Shown: positions 28,643 through 39,677, counted from the stretch's first letter. The stretch: 64,000 nucleotides of DNA from Pseudomonas sp. SG20056 (GCF_031764535.1 NZ_CP134499.1:2728001-2792000), one strand, 5' to 3'. Numbers and translations are program-made. Notes: generated by a model not told the origin, from the letters alone.

Positions 28643-28709
28643 GGACTCAGCAGCGCGATCTGTATTCCAAATCCGTTTAAGAATGCCGGCAAACGGCCTG
28701 GACGTTCGG

Positions 28710-28851
28710 CAATCTTCACCAATACTGAGCAGTACTGGTGTGCGGCGTATCCCCCAAGCGCCCCGCCAGGCAAGGTACCGTGGACCGCGTACCTTGATTT
28801 ACTCCTAATGGTCTTAACCCGGTCTCATCCCCCAGAGCCCGGGTTTTTTTT
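28710..28851 (+). ncRNA. rgsA: Probable RgsA (P16) small regulatory RNA
   Basis: The 234-bp gap between the aminotransferase and tatD has three consecutive hairpins: CACCAATACT / AGTACTGGTG (28717-28740, one mismatch), CAAGGTAC / GTACCTTG (28771-28796, perfect), and AACCCGG / CCGGGTT (28816-28845) followed by eight T. In P. aeruginosa the RpoS-dependent sRNA RgsA sits at this place (PA2958.1, immediately before tatD, from memory). The 5' end is my estimate. No protein frame in the gap looks real. Identity rests on position, size and structure, not on a sequence match I could run. Confidence 0.65.
28816..28851 (+). terminator. Rho-independent terminator of the small RNA
   Basis: AACCCGG/CCGGGTT stem with an inner CTC/GAG extension and a run of eight T. 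Confidence 0.85.
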
Positions 28852-28876
28852 GCCCGCAGTTTTTTGGTAGCTGTTA

Positions 28877-29659
28877 TCAAACCACACGGGCCAGCGGAAA
28901 CAGGCGCTTGAAATTGGCCGTGGTCTGCTCCGCCAACTGCTCAAAGCTCACGCCACGCAGCACCGCCAGGTACTCGGCCACATCGCGCACGTACTCCGGC
29001 AGGTTCGGTTTGCCGCGATGCGGGATCGGCGCCAGATACGGCGAATCGGTTTCCACCAGCAAGCGGTCAGCAGGCACTTGGCGCGCCACTTCACGCAGCG
29101 CTTCGGCATTACGGAACGTAACGATGCCGGACAGGGAAATATAGAAGCCGATATCCAGTGCGGCCTTGGCCATTTCCCAATCTTCGGTAAAGCAGTGCAG
29201 CACACCGGCTTGCGGCAGCGCCGCTTCACGCAGCAGCGCCAGGGTGTCGGCACGCGCCTCGCGGGTATGTACGATCACCGGCTTGCCGGTCATCCGCGCG
29301 ACATCCAGGTGCAAGCGGAAGGATGCCTGCTGCAGCGCTGCAGACTCAGGCTCGTAGTGATAGTCCAGGCCGGTTTCGCCGATGGCCACCACCTGCGGGT
29401 GGTTCAATTCGCCGAGCAGCCAATCCAGCGCAGGCGCCGCACCGGGCTCAAGGTCCAGCGGGTGCACACCGACCGAGCAATCGACATCGGCATAGCGCTC
29501 AGCCAGGCCTTTGACCGCCGCGGCATTATCGGCGCTGACGCCGATGCACAGAAAATGACCAACGCCGCGCGCGCGCGCAGCATCCAGCGCCGCATCGAGT
29601 GAACCGCCATGGGCGGCCAGATCAAGGCGATCAAGGTGACAGTGGGAATCAACCAGCAT
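28877..29659 (-). CDS. TatD-family metal-dependent hydrolase (3'-5' exonuclease type)
   Basis: 260 residues from the ATG of MLVDSHCHLDRLDL; the longer TTG start is less likely. The HxH metal motif (SHCHLD), GVHPLD, ETGLDYH and VHTREAR, and LVETDSPYLAP are the standard TatD residues that bind two metals. TatD proteins act as DNases in repair or as D-aminoacyl hydrolases depending on subfamily. Position next to pilZ and holB matches P. aeruginosa PA2959. Confidence 0.9.
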   Translation of the reverse strand: MLVDSHCHLDRLDLAAHGGSLDAALDAARARGVGHFLCIGVSADNAAAVKGLAERYADVDCSVGVHPLDLEPGAAPALDWLLGELNHPQVVAIGETGLDYHYEPESAALQQASFRLHLDVARMTGKPVIVHTREARADTLALLREAALPQAGVLHCFTEDWEMAKAALDIGFYISLSGIVTFRNAEALREVARQVPADRLLVETDSPYLAPIPHRGKPNLPEYVRDVAEYLAVLRGVSFEQLAEQTTANFKRLFPLARVV

Positions 29660-29722
29660 GGGGAACAATCACTTGAGAAGCGGTGCCAAAGAGCGGGCAC
29701 CGTGATACGGAGGAAAAACCAG

Positions 29723-30079
29723 TTACATGGTGTGAGTCGGGCGATCCGACGTCAGTGCACCGGCCAGGTAGGTTTCGATCTTGTTGCGCGCGGTGTTGTC
29801 GCCATCATTGAACTGCACACCCACACCGGCAGCGCGGTTGCCCTGGGCACCCTTGGGGGTGATCCAGACCACCTTGCCGGCGACCGGAATCTTTTCCGGC
29901 TCATCCATCAGGTTGAGCAGCATGAACACTTCATCACCAAGCTTGTAGCTCTTGTTGGTTGGAATAAACAGGCCGCCGTTCTTGATAAAGGGCATGTAAG
30001 CGGCATAGAGCACGGATTTGTCTTTGATGGTCAGCGACAAAATTCCGTTACGCGGGCCCAAGTTAGGAGGCAGACTCAT
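29723..30079 (-). CDS. pilZ: Type IV pilus assembly protein PilZ
   Basis: 118 residues: PNLGPRNGILSLTIKDKS and GGLFIPTNKSYKLGDEVFML are characteristic of the canonical PilZ, which is needed for twitching pilus assembly through FimX/PilB. It lacks the RxxxR motif that binds cyclic di-GMP in other PilZ-domain proteins, as is known for this member. It follows holB on the same strand with 36 bp between them. Confidence 0.93.
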   Translation of the reverse strand: MSLPPNLGPRNGILSLTIKDKSVLYAAYMPFIKNGGLFIPTNKSYKLGDEVFMLLNLMDEPEKIPVAGKVVWITPKGAQGNRAAGVGVQFNDGDNTARNKIETYLAGALTSDRPTHTM

Positions 30080-30115
30080 GCGGCATTCCTGATTTTATTC
30101 ACTTAATGGCCGATT

Positions 30116-31736
<1,621 letters not shown>

Positions 31737-32789
31737 TTACTGATTATTGGGCACGACTGGGGCCGGGCTCGAACGATAATCCGCCCGGCGCTTGAGCTGA
31801 TACTCACGCACGGCCCGGTTGTGCTGCTCAAGGGTATTGGAAAATACATGGCTGCCATCGCCACGGGCAACGAAATACAGGCTGCTGCCGGCCACCGGGT
31901 TCAGCGCCGCATGGATCGCCTCGCGACCCACCAGGGCGATGGGCGTCGGCGGCATGCCGTCGATGGTATAGGTGTTGTAGGCCGTGGGCTGACGCAGATC
32001 ATCACGGGTGATGCGGCCGTTGTAGCGCTCGCCCATGCCGTAGATCACAGTCGGGTCGGTTTGCAGGCGCATGCCGATGCGCAGACGCCGCACAAAGACC
32101 CCGGCAATTTCGCCGCGCTCTTGCGGCACGCCGGTTTCCTTCTCGATCATCGAGGCCATGATCAGCGCGTCATAAGGTTCTTTGTACGGCAGATCCTTGG
32201 CCCGCTGCGCCCATTCCTCGGCCAACACCTGCTCTAACCGCGCATGCGCCTGTTTAAGCAGCTCAAGATCGCTCATGCCACGCACAAAACTGTAGGTATC
32301 GGGGAAGAAACGCCCTTCCGGATTCAAACCCGGCAGGCCAAGCTTGCTCATCAGCTCAGCATCGCTCAGCTCGTTCAAGGTCAGCTCAAGGCGTGTTTCA
32401 CGCGCCAGCGCCGCACGCACCTGACGGAAATTCCAGCCCTCAACCAGCGTCAGGTTGTATTGCAGCACTTCACCGCGTCGCCATTGGCCGAGCATGTCCA
32501 GCGCTGTAGCGCCGGGGGTCAGGCGATACTCGCCACTGTGCAGCGGTTGATTGCGTAGATTGAAGCGCCAGTAAAGGCGTAGCCAGAAGGCCTGATCAAG
32601 GATGCCGTCGGCCTCAAGACGATTAAGCACGCCACCCGGCGTCGCACCTGCTGGCACATCCACTAGGTACTCTTCAGTGAGGTTCAGAGGCTGATGCAGC
32701 GCTGCATGCTGTTGCCAGGCGGCAAATGCGACCAGTAGGCCAGCCAGCAGCACACCGCCTTCCAGCAGCAGCAAAATTTTGCGTATCAC
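31737..32789 (-). CDS. mltG: Endolytic murein transglycosylase MltG
   Basis: 350 residues with one N-terminal membrane segment (ILLLLEGGVLLAGLLVAFAAW), a LysM-like region, and the YceG catalytic segment MASMIEKETGVPQERGEIAGVF, whose glutamate is the catalytic residue. QTDPTVIYGMG and PYNTY-type AYNTYTIDGMPPTPIA are also conserved. It cuts nascent peptidoglycan strands at the inner membrane. Three bases separate it from the upstream pabC stop. Confidence 0.94.
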   Translation of the reverse strand: MIRKILLLLEGGVLLAGLLVAFAAWQQHAALHQPLNLTEEYLVDVPAGATPGGVLNRLEADGILDQAFWLRLYWRFNLRNQPLHSGEYRLTPGATALDMLGQWRRGEVLQYNLTLVEGWNFRQVRAALARETRLELTLNELSDAELMSKLGLPGLNPEGRFFPDTYSFVRGMSDLELLKQAHARLEQVLAEEWAQRAKDLPYKEPYDALIMASMIEKETGVPQERGEIAGVFVRRLRIGMRLQTDPTVIYGMGERYNGRITRDDLRQPTAYNTYTIDGMPPTPIALVGREAIHAALNPVAGSSLYFVARGDGSHVFSNTLEQHNRAVREYQLKRRADYRSSPAPVVPNNQ

Positions 32790-32792
32790 GAA

Positions 32793-33608
32793 TCAGCAGT
32801 CCAGTAGATCGCGGGCAATGGCCTGCAGTTTACGGGTGAGCGGGCCGACCGGCCAGTCGTGTGCGAGTAAAGCGCGAACTGGCCACACGCCATAGACGCT
32901 GTTGCACAGCATGACCTCATCAGCCGCCAGCAATTCGGCGTAGCTGATATCCCGTACCTGGCACTCGATCCCCAGCGCAGCCGCTTGGACCAGCAGCTCG
33001 GCGCGCATTACACCAGCCACCCCACAACGTGACAGGTCAGCGGTAATCAGCACGCCGCCACTGACCAGCAACAGGTTGCTGTAAACGCCCTCGATCACCC
33101 GGCCGCCGGTATCCAACATCAGGCCTTCGGCATGTTCGGCGTCCTGCCACTCGCTGCGCGCCAACACCTGTTCCAGTCGATTGAGGTGTTTTAGCCCCGC
33201 CAGCAACGGCTGCTCAGCCAAACGCGTAACGCAGGCAAACAGACGCACGCCCTGTTCGGCATAGGCTTCGGGATAAACCGGCTTCGCGGCCGCCTGCAGC
33301 AGCACGCGAGGCTGGGCGGGCTGTGGCGGTGCATAGCCACGCTGCCCATCGCCCCGAGTAAGAATCAGCTTGGCCACACCGTCACCCAGCTGCTGACCGA
33401 AGGCCAGCAGTTGGGCACGCACAACGGGGAGATCGAGAGGAATTTTCAGCCGCACACAGCCTTCGGCCAACCGGGTCAGATGGCGCTCCAGCAGAACCGG
33501 CTGCCCGGCATTTACAGCGATGGTCTCAAATAACCCATCGCCGTAGGCCAGGCCGCGATCCTTGATGGACAGCAGCTCGGCCGGCTGGCCATCGACCCAG
33601 CTCAGCAT
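32793..33608 (-). CDS. pabC: Aminodeoxychorismate lyase
   Basis: 271 residues from the ATG that shares its A with the fabF stop (TGATG); a TTG one codon upstream is the alternative. The class IV PLP fold is shown by DRGLAYGDGLFETIAV and LKHLNRLEQVLARSEW. It makes p-aminobenzoate from aminodeoxychorismate for folate synthesis. The fabF-pabC-mltG order is conserved in many gammaproteobacteria. Confidence 0.92.
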   Translation of the reverse strand: MLSWVDGQPAELLSIKDRGLAYGDGLFETIAVNAGQPVLLERHLTRLAEGCVRLKIPLDLPVVRAQLLAFGQQLGDGVAKLILTRGDGQRGYAPPQPAQPRVLLQAAAKPVYPEAYAEQGVRLFACVTRLAEQPLLAGLKHLNRLEQVLARSEWQDAEHAEGLMLDTGGRVIEGVYSNLLLVSGGVLITADLSRCGVAGVMRAELLVQAAALGIECQVRDISYAELLAADEVMLCNSVYGVWPVRALLAHDWPVGPLTRKLQAIARDLLDC

Positions 33609-34852
33609 CAACCGGCGAACCGGCGGAACACCAGCGAGCCGTTGGTGCCACCAAAGCCAAAGGAGTTGGACAGTACTACGTCCAGCGCCATGGCCTTGGC
33701 CTGGTGCGCGACGAAGTCCAGATCACAGCCTTCGTCCGGGTTATCCAGATTGATGGTGGGCGGCGCCACCTGGTCACGCAGCGCGAGGATGCTGAAGATT
33801 GCCTCCACCGCGCCGGCAGCACCGAGCAAGTGACCGGTCATGGATTTGGTCGAGCTAACGGCCAGCTTGTAAGCATGCTCGCCGAATACCGACTTCACCG
33901 CCGCCACTTCAGCCTTGTCACCAGCAGAGGTTGAGGTGCCATGGGCGTTGATGTACTGCACCTGCTCAGGATTCAGCCCGGCATCGCGCAATGCATTGGT
34001 CATGCAGCGTGCCGCGCCTGCGCCATCTTCCGGTGGCGAAGTCATATGGTAAGCGTCGCCGCTCATGCCAAAGCCGATCAACTCGGCATGGATGGTCGCA
34101 CCACGCGCCTTGGCGTGCTCCAGCTCTTCCAGCACCAGGGCACCGGCACCGTCGGACAGCACAAAGCCATCGCGATCTTTATCCCATGGACGACTGGCCC
34201 TGGCCGGCTCGTCATTGCGGGTCGACAGCGCACGAGCAGCACCGAAACCGCCCATACCCAGGCCGCAGGCCGCCATTTCGGCGCCGCCTGCAACCATTAC
34301 ATCGGCCTCGCCAAACATGATGTTGCGTGCCGCCATGCCGATGCAGTGCGTGCCTGTGGTGCAGGCCGTGGCGATGGCGTAGTTAGGCCCCTGCAACCCC
34401 AGATGGATCGACAGGAAGCCGGAAATCATATTGATGATCGAGCCAGGCACGAAGAACGGCGAGATGCGCCGCGGTCCTTGCTCGTGCAGCGACTTGCAGT
34501 TGTTCTCGATATTAGTCAGGCCGCCGATACCGGAGCCCATGGCCACGCCAATGCGCTCACGGTTGGCATCGGTGACTTCCAGACCGGAGTTGCGCATCGC
34601 CTGAAAACTGGCAGCGAGGCCGTACTGGATAAACAGATCGAGCTTGCGCGCCTCTTTGGCGGACAAGTATTCCTCGACGTTGAAGCCCTTTACCGCACCA
34701 CCAAAACGCGTGGAAAAAGCGGAAAGATCCATATGTTCAAGCAGGCCAATGCCACTGCGGCCAGCCAAAATGCCCTGCCAGCTACTCGGCACATCGTTAC
34801 CCAATGGCGACAGCATGCCCATACCGGTAACCACGACGCGTCTACGCGACAC
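33608..34852 (-). CDS. fabF: 3-oxoacyl-ACP synthase II
   Basis: 414 residues. The nucleophile cysteine lies in [12 protein letters not shown], with the two histidines in [11 protein letters not shown] and [15 protein letters not shown], giving the Cys-His-His triad. It condenses malonyl-ACP with growing acyl-ACP. Downstream of acpP with a strong hairpin in between that may set the relative amounts of the two products. Confidence 0.96.
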   Translation of the reverse strand: MSRRRVVVTGMGMLSPLGNDVPSSWQGILAGRSGIGLLEHMDLSAFSTRFGGAVKGFNVEEYLSAKEARKLDLFIQYGLAASFQAMRNSGLEVTDANRERIGVAMGSGIGGLTNIENNCKSLHEQGPRRISPFFVPGSIINMISGFLSIHLGLQGPNYAIATACTTGTHCIGMAARNIMFGEADVMVAGGAEMAACGLGMGGFGAARALSTRNDEPARASRPWDKDRDGFVLSDGAGALVLEELEHAKARGATIHAELIGFGMSGDAYHMTSPPEDGAGAARCMTNALRDAGLNPEQVQYINAHGTSTSAGDKAEVAAVKSVFGEHAYKLAVSSTKSMTGHLLGAAGAVEAIFSILALRDQVAPPTINLDNPDEGCDLDFVAHQAKAMALDVVLSNSFGFGGTNGSLVFRRFAG

Positions 34853-34896
34853 AGCAATCTCCTTTTCTAGTTATCAACGCCTGGAAAGCGCTTAAA

Positions 34897-34934
34897 GAAA
34901 AGCCGCACGCCTGATGAAGGGAGTGCGGCTTTTC
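34897..34934 (-). terminator. Hairpin attenuator/terminator between acpP and fabF
   Basis: A perfect 12-bp stem, GAAAAGCCGCAC / GTGCGGCTTTTC, with a 14-base loop, read leftward and followed by TTTAA. acpP product is needed in far greater quantity than FabF, so partial termination here is plausible. Confidence 0.7.
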
Positions 34935-34959
34935 CGAGTCGGGATCCGACGATTACGTT

Positions 34960-35193
34960 TTACGCGTGAGCGGTAACGTAGTCGATCGCTTCCTGAACGG
35001 TGGTGATCTTCTCGGCTTGTTCGTCCGGGATCTCGGTCTCGAATTCTTCCTCGAGAGCCATCACCAGCTCAACGGTGTCAAGAGAGTCGGCACCCAGGTC
35101 TTCAACGAAGGAAGCGCTGTTGGTTACTTCCTCTTCTTTGACGCCCAGTTGCTCGGCAACGATTTTCTTGACGCGTTCTTCGATGGTGCTCAT
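34960..35193 (-). CDS. acpP: Acyl carrier protein
   Basis: 77 residues, strongly acidic, with the phosphopantetheine serine in [14 protein letters not shown]. The small size and sequence [19 protein letters not shown] are typical. A good ribosome site, AGGAGTGAG, lies upstream. Carries acyl chains in fatty-acid synthesis; positioned between fabG and fabF as in most gammaproteobacteria. Confidence 0.98.
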   Translation of the reverse strand: MSTIEERVKKIVAEQLGVKEEEVTNSASFVEDLGADSLDTVELVMALEEEFETEIPDEQAEKITTVQEAIDYVTAHA

Positions 35194-35246
35194 ACGTTGT
35201 TCTCACTCCTAATGGGACAAATCTTGGCCACTGTTCTGCGGCCAAG

Positions 35247-35274
35247 TGTATAGAAAGGGTTTTTAGCATTTCAA
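35247..35274 (-). promoter_or_regulatory. Sigma-70 promoter for acpP
   Basis: On the minus strand TTGAAA (35269-35274), a 16-base spacer, then TATACA (35247-35252). The start of transcription would fall near 35240, about 45 bases upstream of the acpP ATG. The rest of the 195-bp gap to fabG shows no gene. Confidence 0.65.
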
Positions 35275-35388
35275 GCTGAATGCCGGGTGCCCCACAAACA
35301 CTTCAACGACCTGCCTACAAACCTGTTGCAGCTTTATAACGGATTTTAGACAGCATCTATGACAGTTTTCTGAAGCCATCCGTCACAT

Positions 35389-36132
35389 TCAGCTCATGTA
35401 CATCCCGCCGTTCACAGGGATAGTAGCGCCTGTAACGTAAGCCGCGCCATCAGAAGCGAGGAAAGCGACCACTTTTGCGATCTCTTCAGCCTGCCCCAAA
35501 CGACCCAACGGAATCTGTGTCAGCAGCGCATCACGCTGCGCATCCGGCAGTTCACGGGTCATATCGGTGTCGATAAAGCCCGGCGCCACGGCGTTCACGG
35601 TAATCGCCCGCGAACCCACCTCACGCGCCAATGCACGCCCAAAACCTTCGAGACCAGCCTTGGCAGCTGCATAGTTGACCTGCCCAGCGTTGCCCATGGC
35701 ACCCACCACCGAACCGATGTTGATGATGCGCCCGTAGCGTGCCTTGGTCATACCCCGCAGCACGGCTTTGGTCAGCCGGTAGAGGCTGCTCAGGTTGGTG
35801 TTGATGACATCAAACCACTCGTCATCTTTCATGCGCAGCATCAGGTTATCGCGTGTGATACCGGCGTTATTGACCAGAATCAACGGCTGACCAAGATGTT
35901 GCTGAATATGCTCCAAGGTGCTGGCAACCGATTCGTCATTGCTGACATCCAACACCAGACCGGCACCTTCGATGCCATTAGCCTTCAGGGTTTCCGCGAT
36001 ACGCTCGGCACCCAAAGCAGATGTGGCAGTGCCGATAACCACCGCCCCCTGACGCCCTAGCTCCAGGGCAATGGCCTGGCCAATACCGCGGCTCGCGCCA
36101 GTAACCAATGCAACCTTACCTTGCAGGCTCAT
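35389..36132 (-). CDS. fabG: 3-oxoacyl-ACP reductase
   Basis: 247 residues: TGASRGIGQAIALELG, NNAGITRDNLMLRMKDDEW, and the active-site Tyr/Lys in NYAAAKAGLEGF. NADPH-dependent reduction step of fatty-acid elongation. 15 bp downstream of fabD. Confidence 0.97.
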   Translation of the reverse strand: MSLQGKVALVTGASRGIGQAIALELGRQGAVVIGTATSALGAERIAETLKANGIEGAGLVLDVSNDESVASTLEHIQQHLGQPLILVNNAGITRDNLMLRMKDDEWFDVINTNLSSLYRLTKAVLRGMTKARYGRIINIGSVVGAMGNAGQVNYAAAKAGLEGFGRALAREVGSRAITVNAVAPGFIDTDMTRELPDAQRDALLTQIPLGRLGQAEEIAKVVAFLASDGAAYVTGATIPVNGGMYMS

Positions 36133-36147
36133 ATCGTTTCTCCTTAA

Positions 36148-37086
36148 TCAGACCAGGGCCACGTTCGCAGCAGCGAAGGCGTCCGGGGTGTCCAGGTTAT
36201 GGGTATTGATGCCTTTGACGCAGCGCTTGTTCAAACCAGACAACACCTTGCCCGGACCGCACTCAACCAGATCCGTCACGCCTTGCGTAGACAGGCAGAC
36301 GATCGACTCCACCCAACGCACCGGGCTGTACAACTGAGCCAGCAGGTCGCGCTTGAGCCCTTCCAGATCAGTCACTGCCGCAGCGCTGACGTTCTGCACC
36401 AGAGCAATTTTCGGAGCCTGCCAGTCAATTGCCGCTACTGCTTCGGCAAAGCGCTCAGCCGCAGGGCGCATCAGCGCGCAGTGCGACGGCACGCTAACCG
36501 GCAATGGCATCGCACGCTTGGCGCCACGCGCCTTGCACGCCTCAATGGCACGTTCAACGGCAGCCGCGCCACCGGCGATAACCACCTGACCTGGCGCATT
36601 GAAATTCACTGCGCTGACCACTTCACCCTGCGCAGCTTCGGCGCAAGCAGCCAGTACATCAGCATCTTCCAGACCGAGAATCGCTGCCATGCCGCCCTGC
36701 CCGGCTGGAACAGCCTGCTGCATCAGCTGGCCGCGATGCTCGACCAACTTGACCGCGGCAGCCAGCGACAAGCTGCCCGCAGCGACCAGCGCCGAGTATT
36801 CACCCAGGCTGTGCCCGGCAACAAAAGCCGGACGCGCAGCGCTCTCGGCAAGCCAGGCACGCCACAGCGCGACAGAGGCAGTGAGAATTGCTGGTTGAGT
36901 CTTATCAGTTTGATTGAGTTGCTCTTCAGGCCCCTGCTGGGTCAACGCCCAGAGGTCATAACCGAGCGCTTCGGAAGCCTCGGCGAAGGTTTCGAGAATC
37001 AGCGGCCGTTGTGCACCATGCTCGGCGAGCATGCTCAGCGACTGGGAACCCTGCCCCGGAAAGACGAATGCGAGAGATGCAGACAT
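36148..37086 (-). CDS. fabD: Malonyl-CoA:ACP transacylase
   Basis: 312 residues with FVFPGQGSQSLSML at the start, the nucleophile serine in AGHSLGEYSALVAAG, and the histidine in SVPSHCALM. It loads malonate onto ACP. The gene is followed by fabG and preceded by plsX across 104 bp. fabH, which follows plsX in E. coli, is absent here as in other pseudomonads. Confidence 0.96.
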   Translation of the reverse strand: MSASLAFVFPGQGSQSLSMLAEHGAQRPLILETFAEASEALGYDLWALTQQGPEEQLNQTDKTQPAILTASVALWRAWLAESAARPAFVAGHSLGEYSALVAAGSLSLAAAVKLVEHRGQLMQQAVPAGQGGMAAILGLEDADVLAACAEAAQGEVVSAVNFNAPGQVVIAGGAAAVERAIEACKARGAKRAMPLPVSVPSHCALMRPAAERFAEAVAAIDWQAPKIALVQNVSAAAVTDLEGLKRDLLAQLYSPVRWVESIVCLSTQGVTDLVECGPGKVLSGLNKRCVKGINTHNLDTPDAFAAANVALV

Positions 37087-37190
37087 GGAAACCTGTTCCT
37101 AATGATCGTGATCGTCGGTGATACGCGCTCAGCCTAGCCAAGCGCAAGAAACTGACAGTTGGATGACAGGCTGCACGCTGCGGTCACATT

Positions 37191-38201
37191 CTAAAGCAGG
37201 TGTTCGCCCAGCCGACCATGCAAACGCTGTGGAAGATTTTCTTCAATCTCCCGTAAAGCTCGGCGAATAGCGCTTTTAAAGCCATCAGGCCCAGCCGCAC
37301 CATGGCTTTTCACCACAATGCCCTGCAGCCCGACAAAACTCGCACCATTGTGCTGCGCCGGGGCCAGTTCGCCCTGCAAACGCCGCAATAGCGGTAACGC
37401 CAAAGCCCCAACCATGCGCGCCGCCAGGCTGGACTTGAACTGCGCCTCAATCCGCCCAGCAATCATCGCTGCAAGGCCTTCACTGGACTTGAGCAGGATA
37501 TTGCCGACAAAACCGTCGCACACCACCACATCAGCCTCACCGCGATACAGCCCATCGCCCTCGACAAAGCCGATGTAGTTCAGGCCTTCCGCTTTCTGCA
37601 GCAGATTGGCTGCCAGCTTGACCTGCTGGTTACCCTTGATGTCCTCAGTGCCGACGTTCAGCAGCGCCACACGCGGACGCACTGCACCCAGCGCCTCGGC
37701 AGTAACGGAGCCCATCACGGCAAACTGGTAGAGGTGCTCGGCGCTGCAATCGACATTGGCGCCCAGGTCGAGCAGATGACAGAAGCCCGCCTGCGTCGGA
37801 ATGGCGGTGACCATGGCCGGACGATCAATCCCCGGCAGAGTTTTCAGCACATAACGCGAAAGGGCCATCAACGCCCCGGTATTACCGGCACTGACACAGG
37901 CCTGGGCCGCACCACTGCGCAGCAACTCAAGACTGATACGCATCGACGAGTCCGGCTTGCCACGCAGCGCTTGGGCTGGACGCTCGCCCATGGCGATAAT
38001 CTCACCAGCATGCTCAACGCGCAGACGTGCACGATCGACGCCGGGATAGCGGGCAATCAGAGACTCAAGAAGGGAGGATTGGCCGACGAGGACCAGGTGT
38101 AACGAAGGGGATTCAGCCAGACAGGAGACGCAGGCTGGAACAATGCAGTGGGGACCGAAGTCCCCACCCATTGCATCAATCGCGATAAGCGGAGCGGACA
38201 A
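37191..38201 (-). CDS. plsX: Phosphate acyltransferase PlsX
   Basis: 336 residues: [54 protein letters not shown]. Makes acyl-phosphate from acyl-ACP for phospholipid synthesis. Directly follows rpmF (3 bp), the usual yceD-rpmF-plsX order. Confidence 0.96.
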   Translation of the reverse strand: MSAPLIAIDAMGGDFGPHCIVPACVSCLAESPSLHLVLVGQSSLLESLIARYPGVDRARLRVEHAGEIIAMGERPAQALRGKPDSSMRISLELLRSGAAQACVSAGNTGALMALSRYVLKTLPGIDRPAMVTAIPTQAGFCHLLDLGANVDCSAEHLYQFAVMGSVTAEALGAVRPRVALLNVGTEDIKGNQQVKLAANLLQKAEGLNYIGFVEGDGLYRGEADVVVCDGFVGNILLKSSEGLAAMIAGRIEAQFKSSLAARMVGALALPLLRRLQGELAPAQHNGASFVGLQGIVVKSHGAAGPDGFKSAIRRALREIEENLPQRLHGRLGEHLL

Positions 38202-38204
38202 GGA

Positions 38205-38387
38205 TTACTCGTCAGCGCCCTTGTCGATCACTTTGCGACCACGGTAAACGCCTTCTGGCGATACGTGGTGACGCAGGTGGACTTCACCGGTGCTTTTCTC
38301 GACCGACAGAGTGCTGGCCTCGAGCGCATCGTGCGAGCGGCGCATGTCACGGGCGGAACGGGATTTTTTGTTCTGCTGAACAGCCAT
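38205..38387 (-). CDS. rpmF: 50S ribosomal protein L32
   Basis: 60 residues, [20 protein letters not shown] and [15 protein letters not shown], typical of L32. It has no zinc-binding cysteines, i.e. the zinc-independent form. Placed 13 bp after yceD and 3 bp before plsX. Confidence 0.97.
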   Translation of the reverse strand: MAVQQNKKSRSARDMRRSHDALEASTLSVEKSTGEVHLRHHVSPEGVYRGRKVIDKGADE

Positions 38388-38400
38388 AACTAATTAACTC

Positions 38401-38928
38401 CTAAACGTTTGGGTCACGCTTTAACTGCGCCAATACACTGAACGGGTTGGACCGCGTTACCTCGTCCTCGCTCGACTCGGGCTCTTCGAGGCCGGTCGGC
38501 TGCTGGCAATCTTTAGGGTCATGAGCCGGGACAATGGGCAAGGCGAGCAGAAGCTCCTCCTCAACCAGCGCCAGCAGATCCAATGGGTCTTCACCCAACT
38601 CAATCACGTCATAGCCTTGCGGCACTGACTGGGTATTCCCACCCTCTTTCACCACAGCGTAATCACACGCACTGTGGATCGGCAAAGTGACCAGCTCCAG
38701 ACAACGCTGGCAAACCATCTTGACCTCAACCTCAAGCTCGCTGTGAAAAACCACAGCATTACGCTCGTCGCGCTCGAAGAAAAACTTCGTACGCACCATG
38801 CCTTGGTTATCGGCAAGCGGGCCGCAGAGACGCTGCAAATCTGACAGTTGCAGCTCACCTTCGAGGGTGGCGCTGCGATCGGCTAGTTTGCGCGGATCAA
38901 CGTGAGGTGGAATCGGGCCATTTGACAT
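38401..38928 (-). CDS. yceD: YceD/DUF177 protein (23S rRNA accumulation protein)
   Basis: 175 residues. VDPRKLADRSATLEGEL and the CQRCLELVTLPI motif followed by an acidic centre are the DUF177 signs. YceD is linked to 23S rRNA maturation in E. coli and plants. First gene of the leftward rpmF-plsX operon. No Shine-Dalgarno sequence precedes its ATG, and a strong promoter lies only 9 bases upstream of it. Confidence 0.9.
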   Translation of the reverse strand: MSNGPIPPHVDPRKLADRSATLEGELQLSDLQRLCGPLADNQGMVRTKFFFERDERNAVVFHSELEVEVKMVCQRCLELVTLPIHSACDYAVVKEGGNTQSVPQGYDVIELGEDPLDLLALVEEELLLALPIVPAHDPKDCQQPTGLEEPESSEDEVTRSNPFSVLAQLKRDPNV

Positions 38929-38937
38929 AGGCGGCGC

Positions 38938-38966
38938 ATTTTAGGGATGCAACCCGCCGCTGTCAA
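38938..38966 (-). promoter_or_regulatory. Near-consensus sigma-70 promoter giving an almost leaderless yceD mRNA
   Basis: On the minus strand TTGACA (38961-38966), a 17-base spacer and TAAAAT (38938-38943). The distance from the -10 box to the yceD ATG is 9 bases, so the transcript would start only about 2-4 bases before the start codon. Confidence 0.7.
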
Positions 38967-39048
38967 AGGAAATTCGGCCTGTCCAGCATATAGACCGACA
39001 GCTAGAATCGCCCAGCATCTGCAAACGACTATATAGAAGGAAATCGCC

Positions 39049-39627
39049 GTGCCGCCTCTGGTGCTCGCCTCCAGCTCACCCTATCGCCGCGAACTACTCA
39101 CCCGCCTGCGCTTGCCCTTCACCTGGAGCGCCCCACACATCGACGAATCACGGCGACCTAGTGAAGACGCTGAAGCCCTGGTGCGCCGACTATCACTGGA
39201 AAAGGCCCAAGCACTGAGCACTACCCACCCGCAACACCTGATCATCGGCTCAGATCAAGTCGCGGTACTCGGCTCACAGATCATAGGCAAACCACACACC
39301 CTGGAGCGCGCGCGCGAGCAGCTAATGGCCGCCAGCGGCAACAGCGTGACCTTTATGACTGGCCTCACCCTGCTTAACAGCGCCACCGGCCAGCAGCAAA
39401 CCGACTGCATACCCTTCACGGTGCATTTCCGCCCACTCAGCGAAGCGCAGATCATGCGCTACCTGACCGCCGAACAACCCTTCGACTGCGCGGGCAGCTT
39501 CAAGGCCGAAGGCCTGGGCATCAGCCTGTTTCGCAGCACAGAAGGCAGCGACAGCAACAGCCTGATCGGCCTGCCACTGATCCGCCTGGTGGACATGCTG
39601 CAAGCCAGCGGTATCGATATCCCCTAA
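39049..39627 (+). CDS. maf: Maf-type nucleotide pyrophosphatase (YceF class)
   Basis: 192 residues from a GTG start with AAGGAAA just upstream. LASSSPYRRELLTRL, IIGSDQVAVL and FDCAGSFKAEGLGI are Maf signatures; the GSDQVA variant marks the YceF subfamily, which cleaves 7-methyl-GTP. Divergent from yceD. Confidence 0.92.
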   Translation: MPPLVLASSSPYRRELLTRLRLPFTWSAPHIDESRRPSEDAEALVRRLSLEKAQALSTTHPQHLIIGSDQVAVLGSQIIGKPHTLERAREQLMAASGNSVTFMTGLTLLNSATGQQQTDCIPFTVHFRPLSEAQIMRYLTAEQPFDCAGSFKAEGLGISLFRSTEGSDSNSLIGLPLIRLVDMLQASGIDIP

Positions 39628-39631
39628 AAAC

Positions 39632-39660
39632 AACAAGCCCGATCAATGACCGGGCTTGTT
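39632..39660. terminator. Bidirectional terminator between maf and sppA
   Basis: A perfect 10-bp stem AACAAGCCCG / CGGGCTTGTT with a 9-base loop, 4 bases after the maf stop and 18 bases after the sppA stop on the opposite strand. Confidence 0.8.
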
Positions 39661-39677
39661 TGCAATAGCTCCAGACC

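Noticed and set aside
33941..34870. 309-codon frame opposite fabF
   Set aside because: Antisense shadow in high-GC DNA; low complexity and His/Arg-rich.
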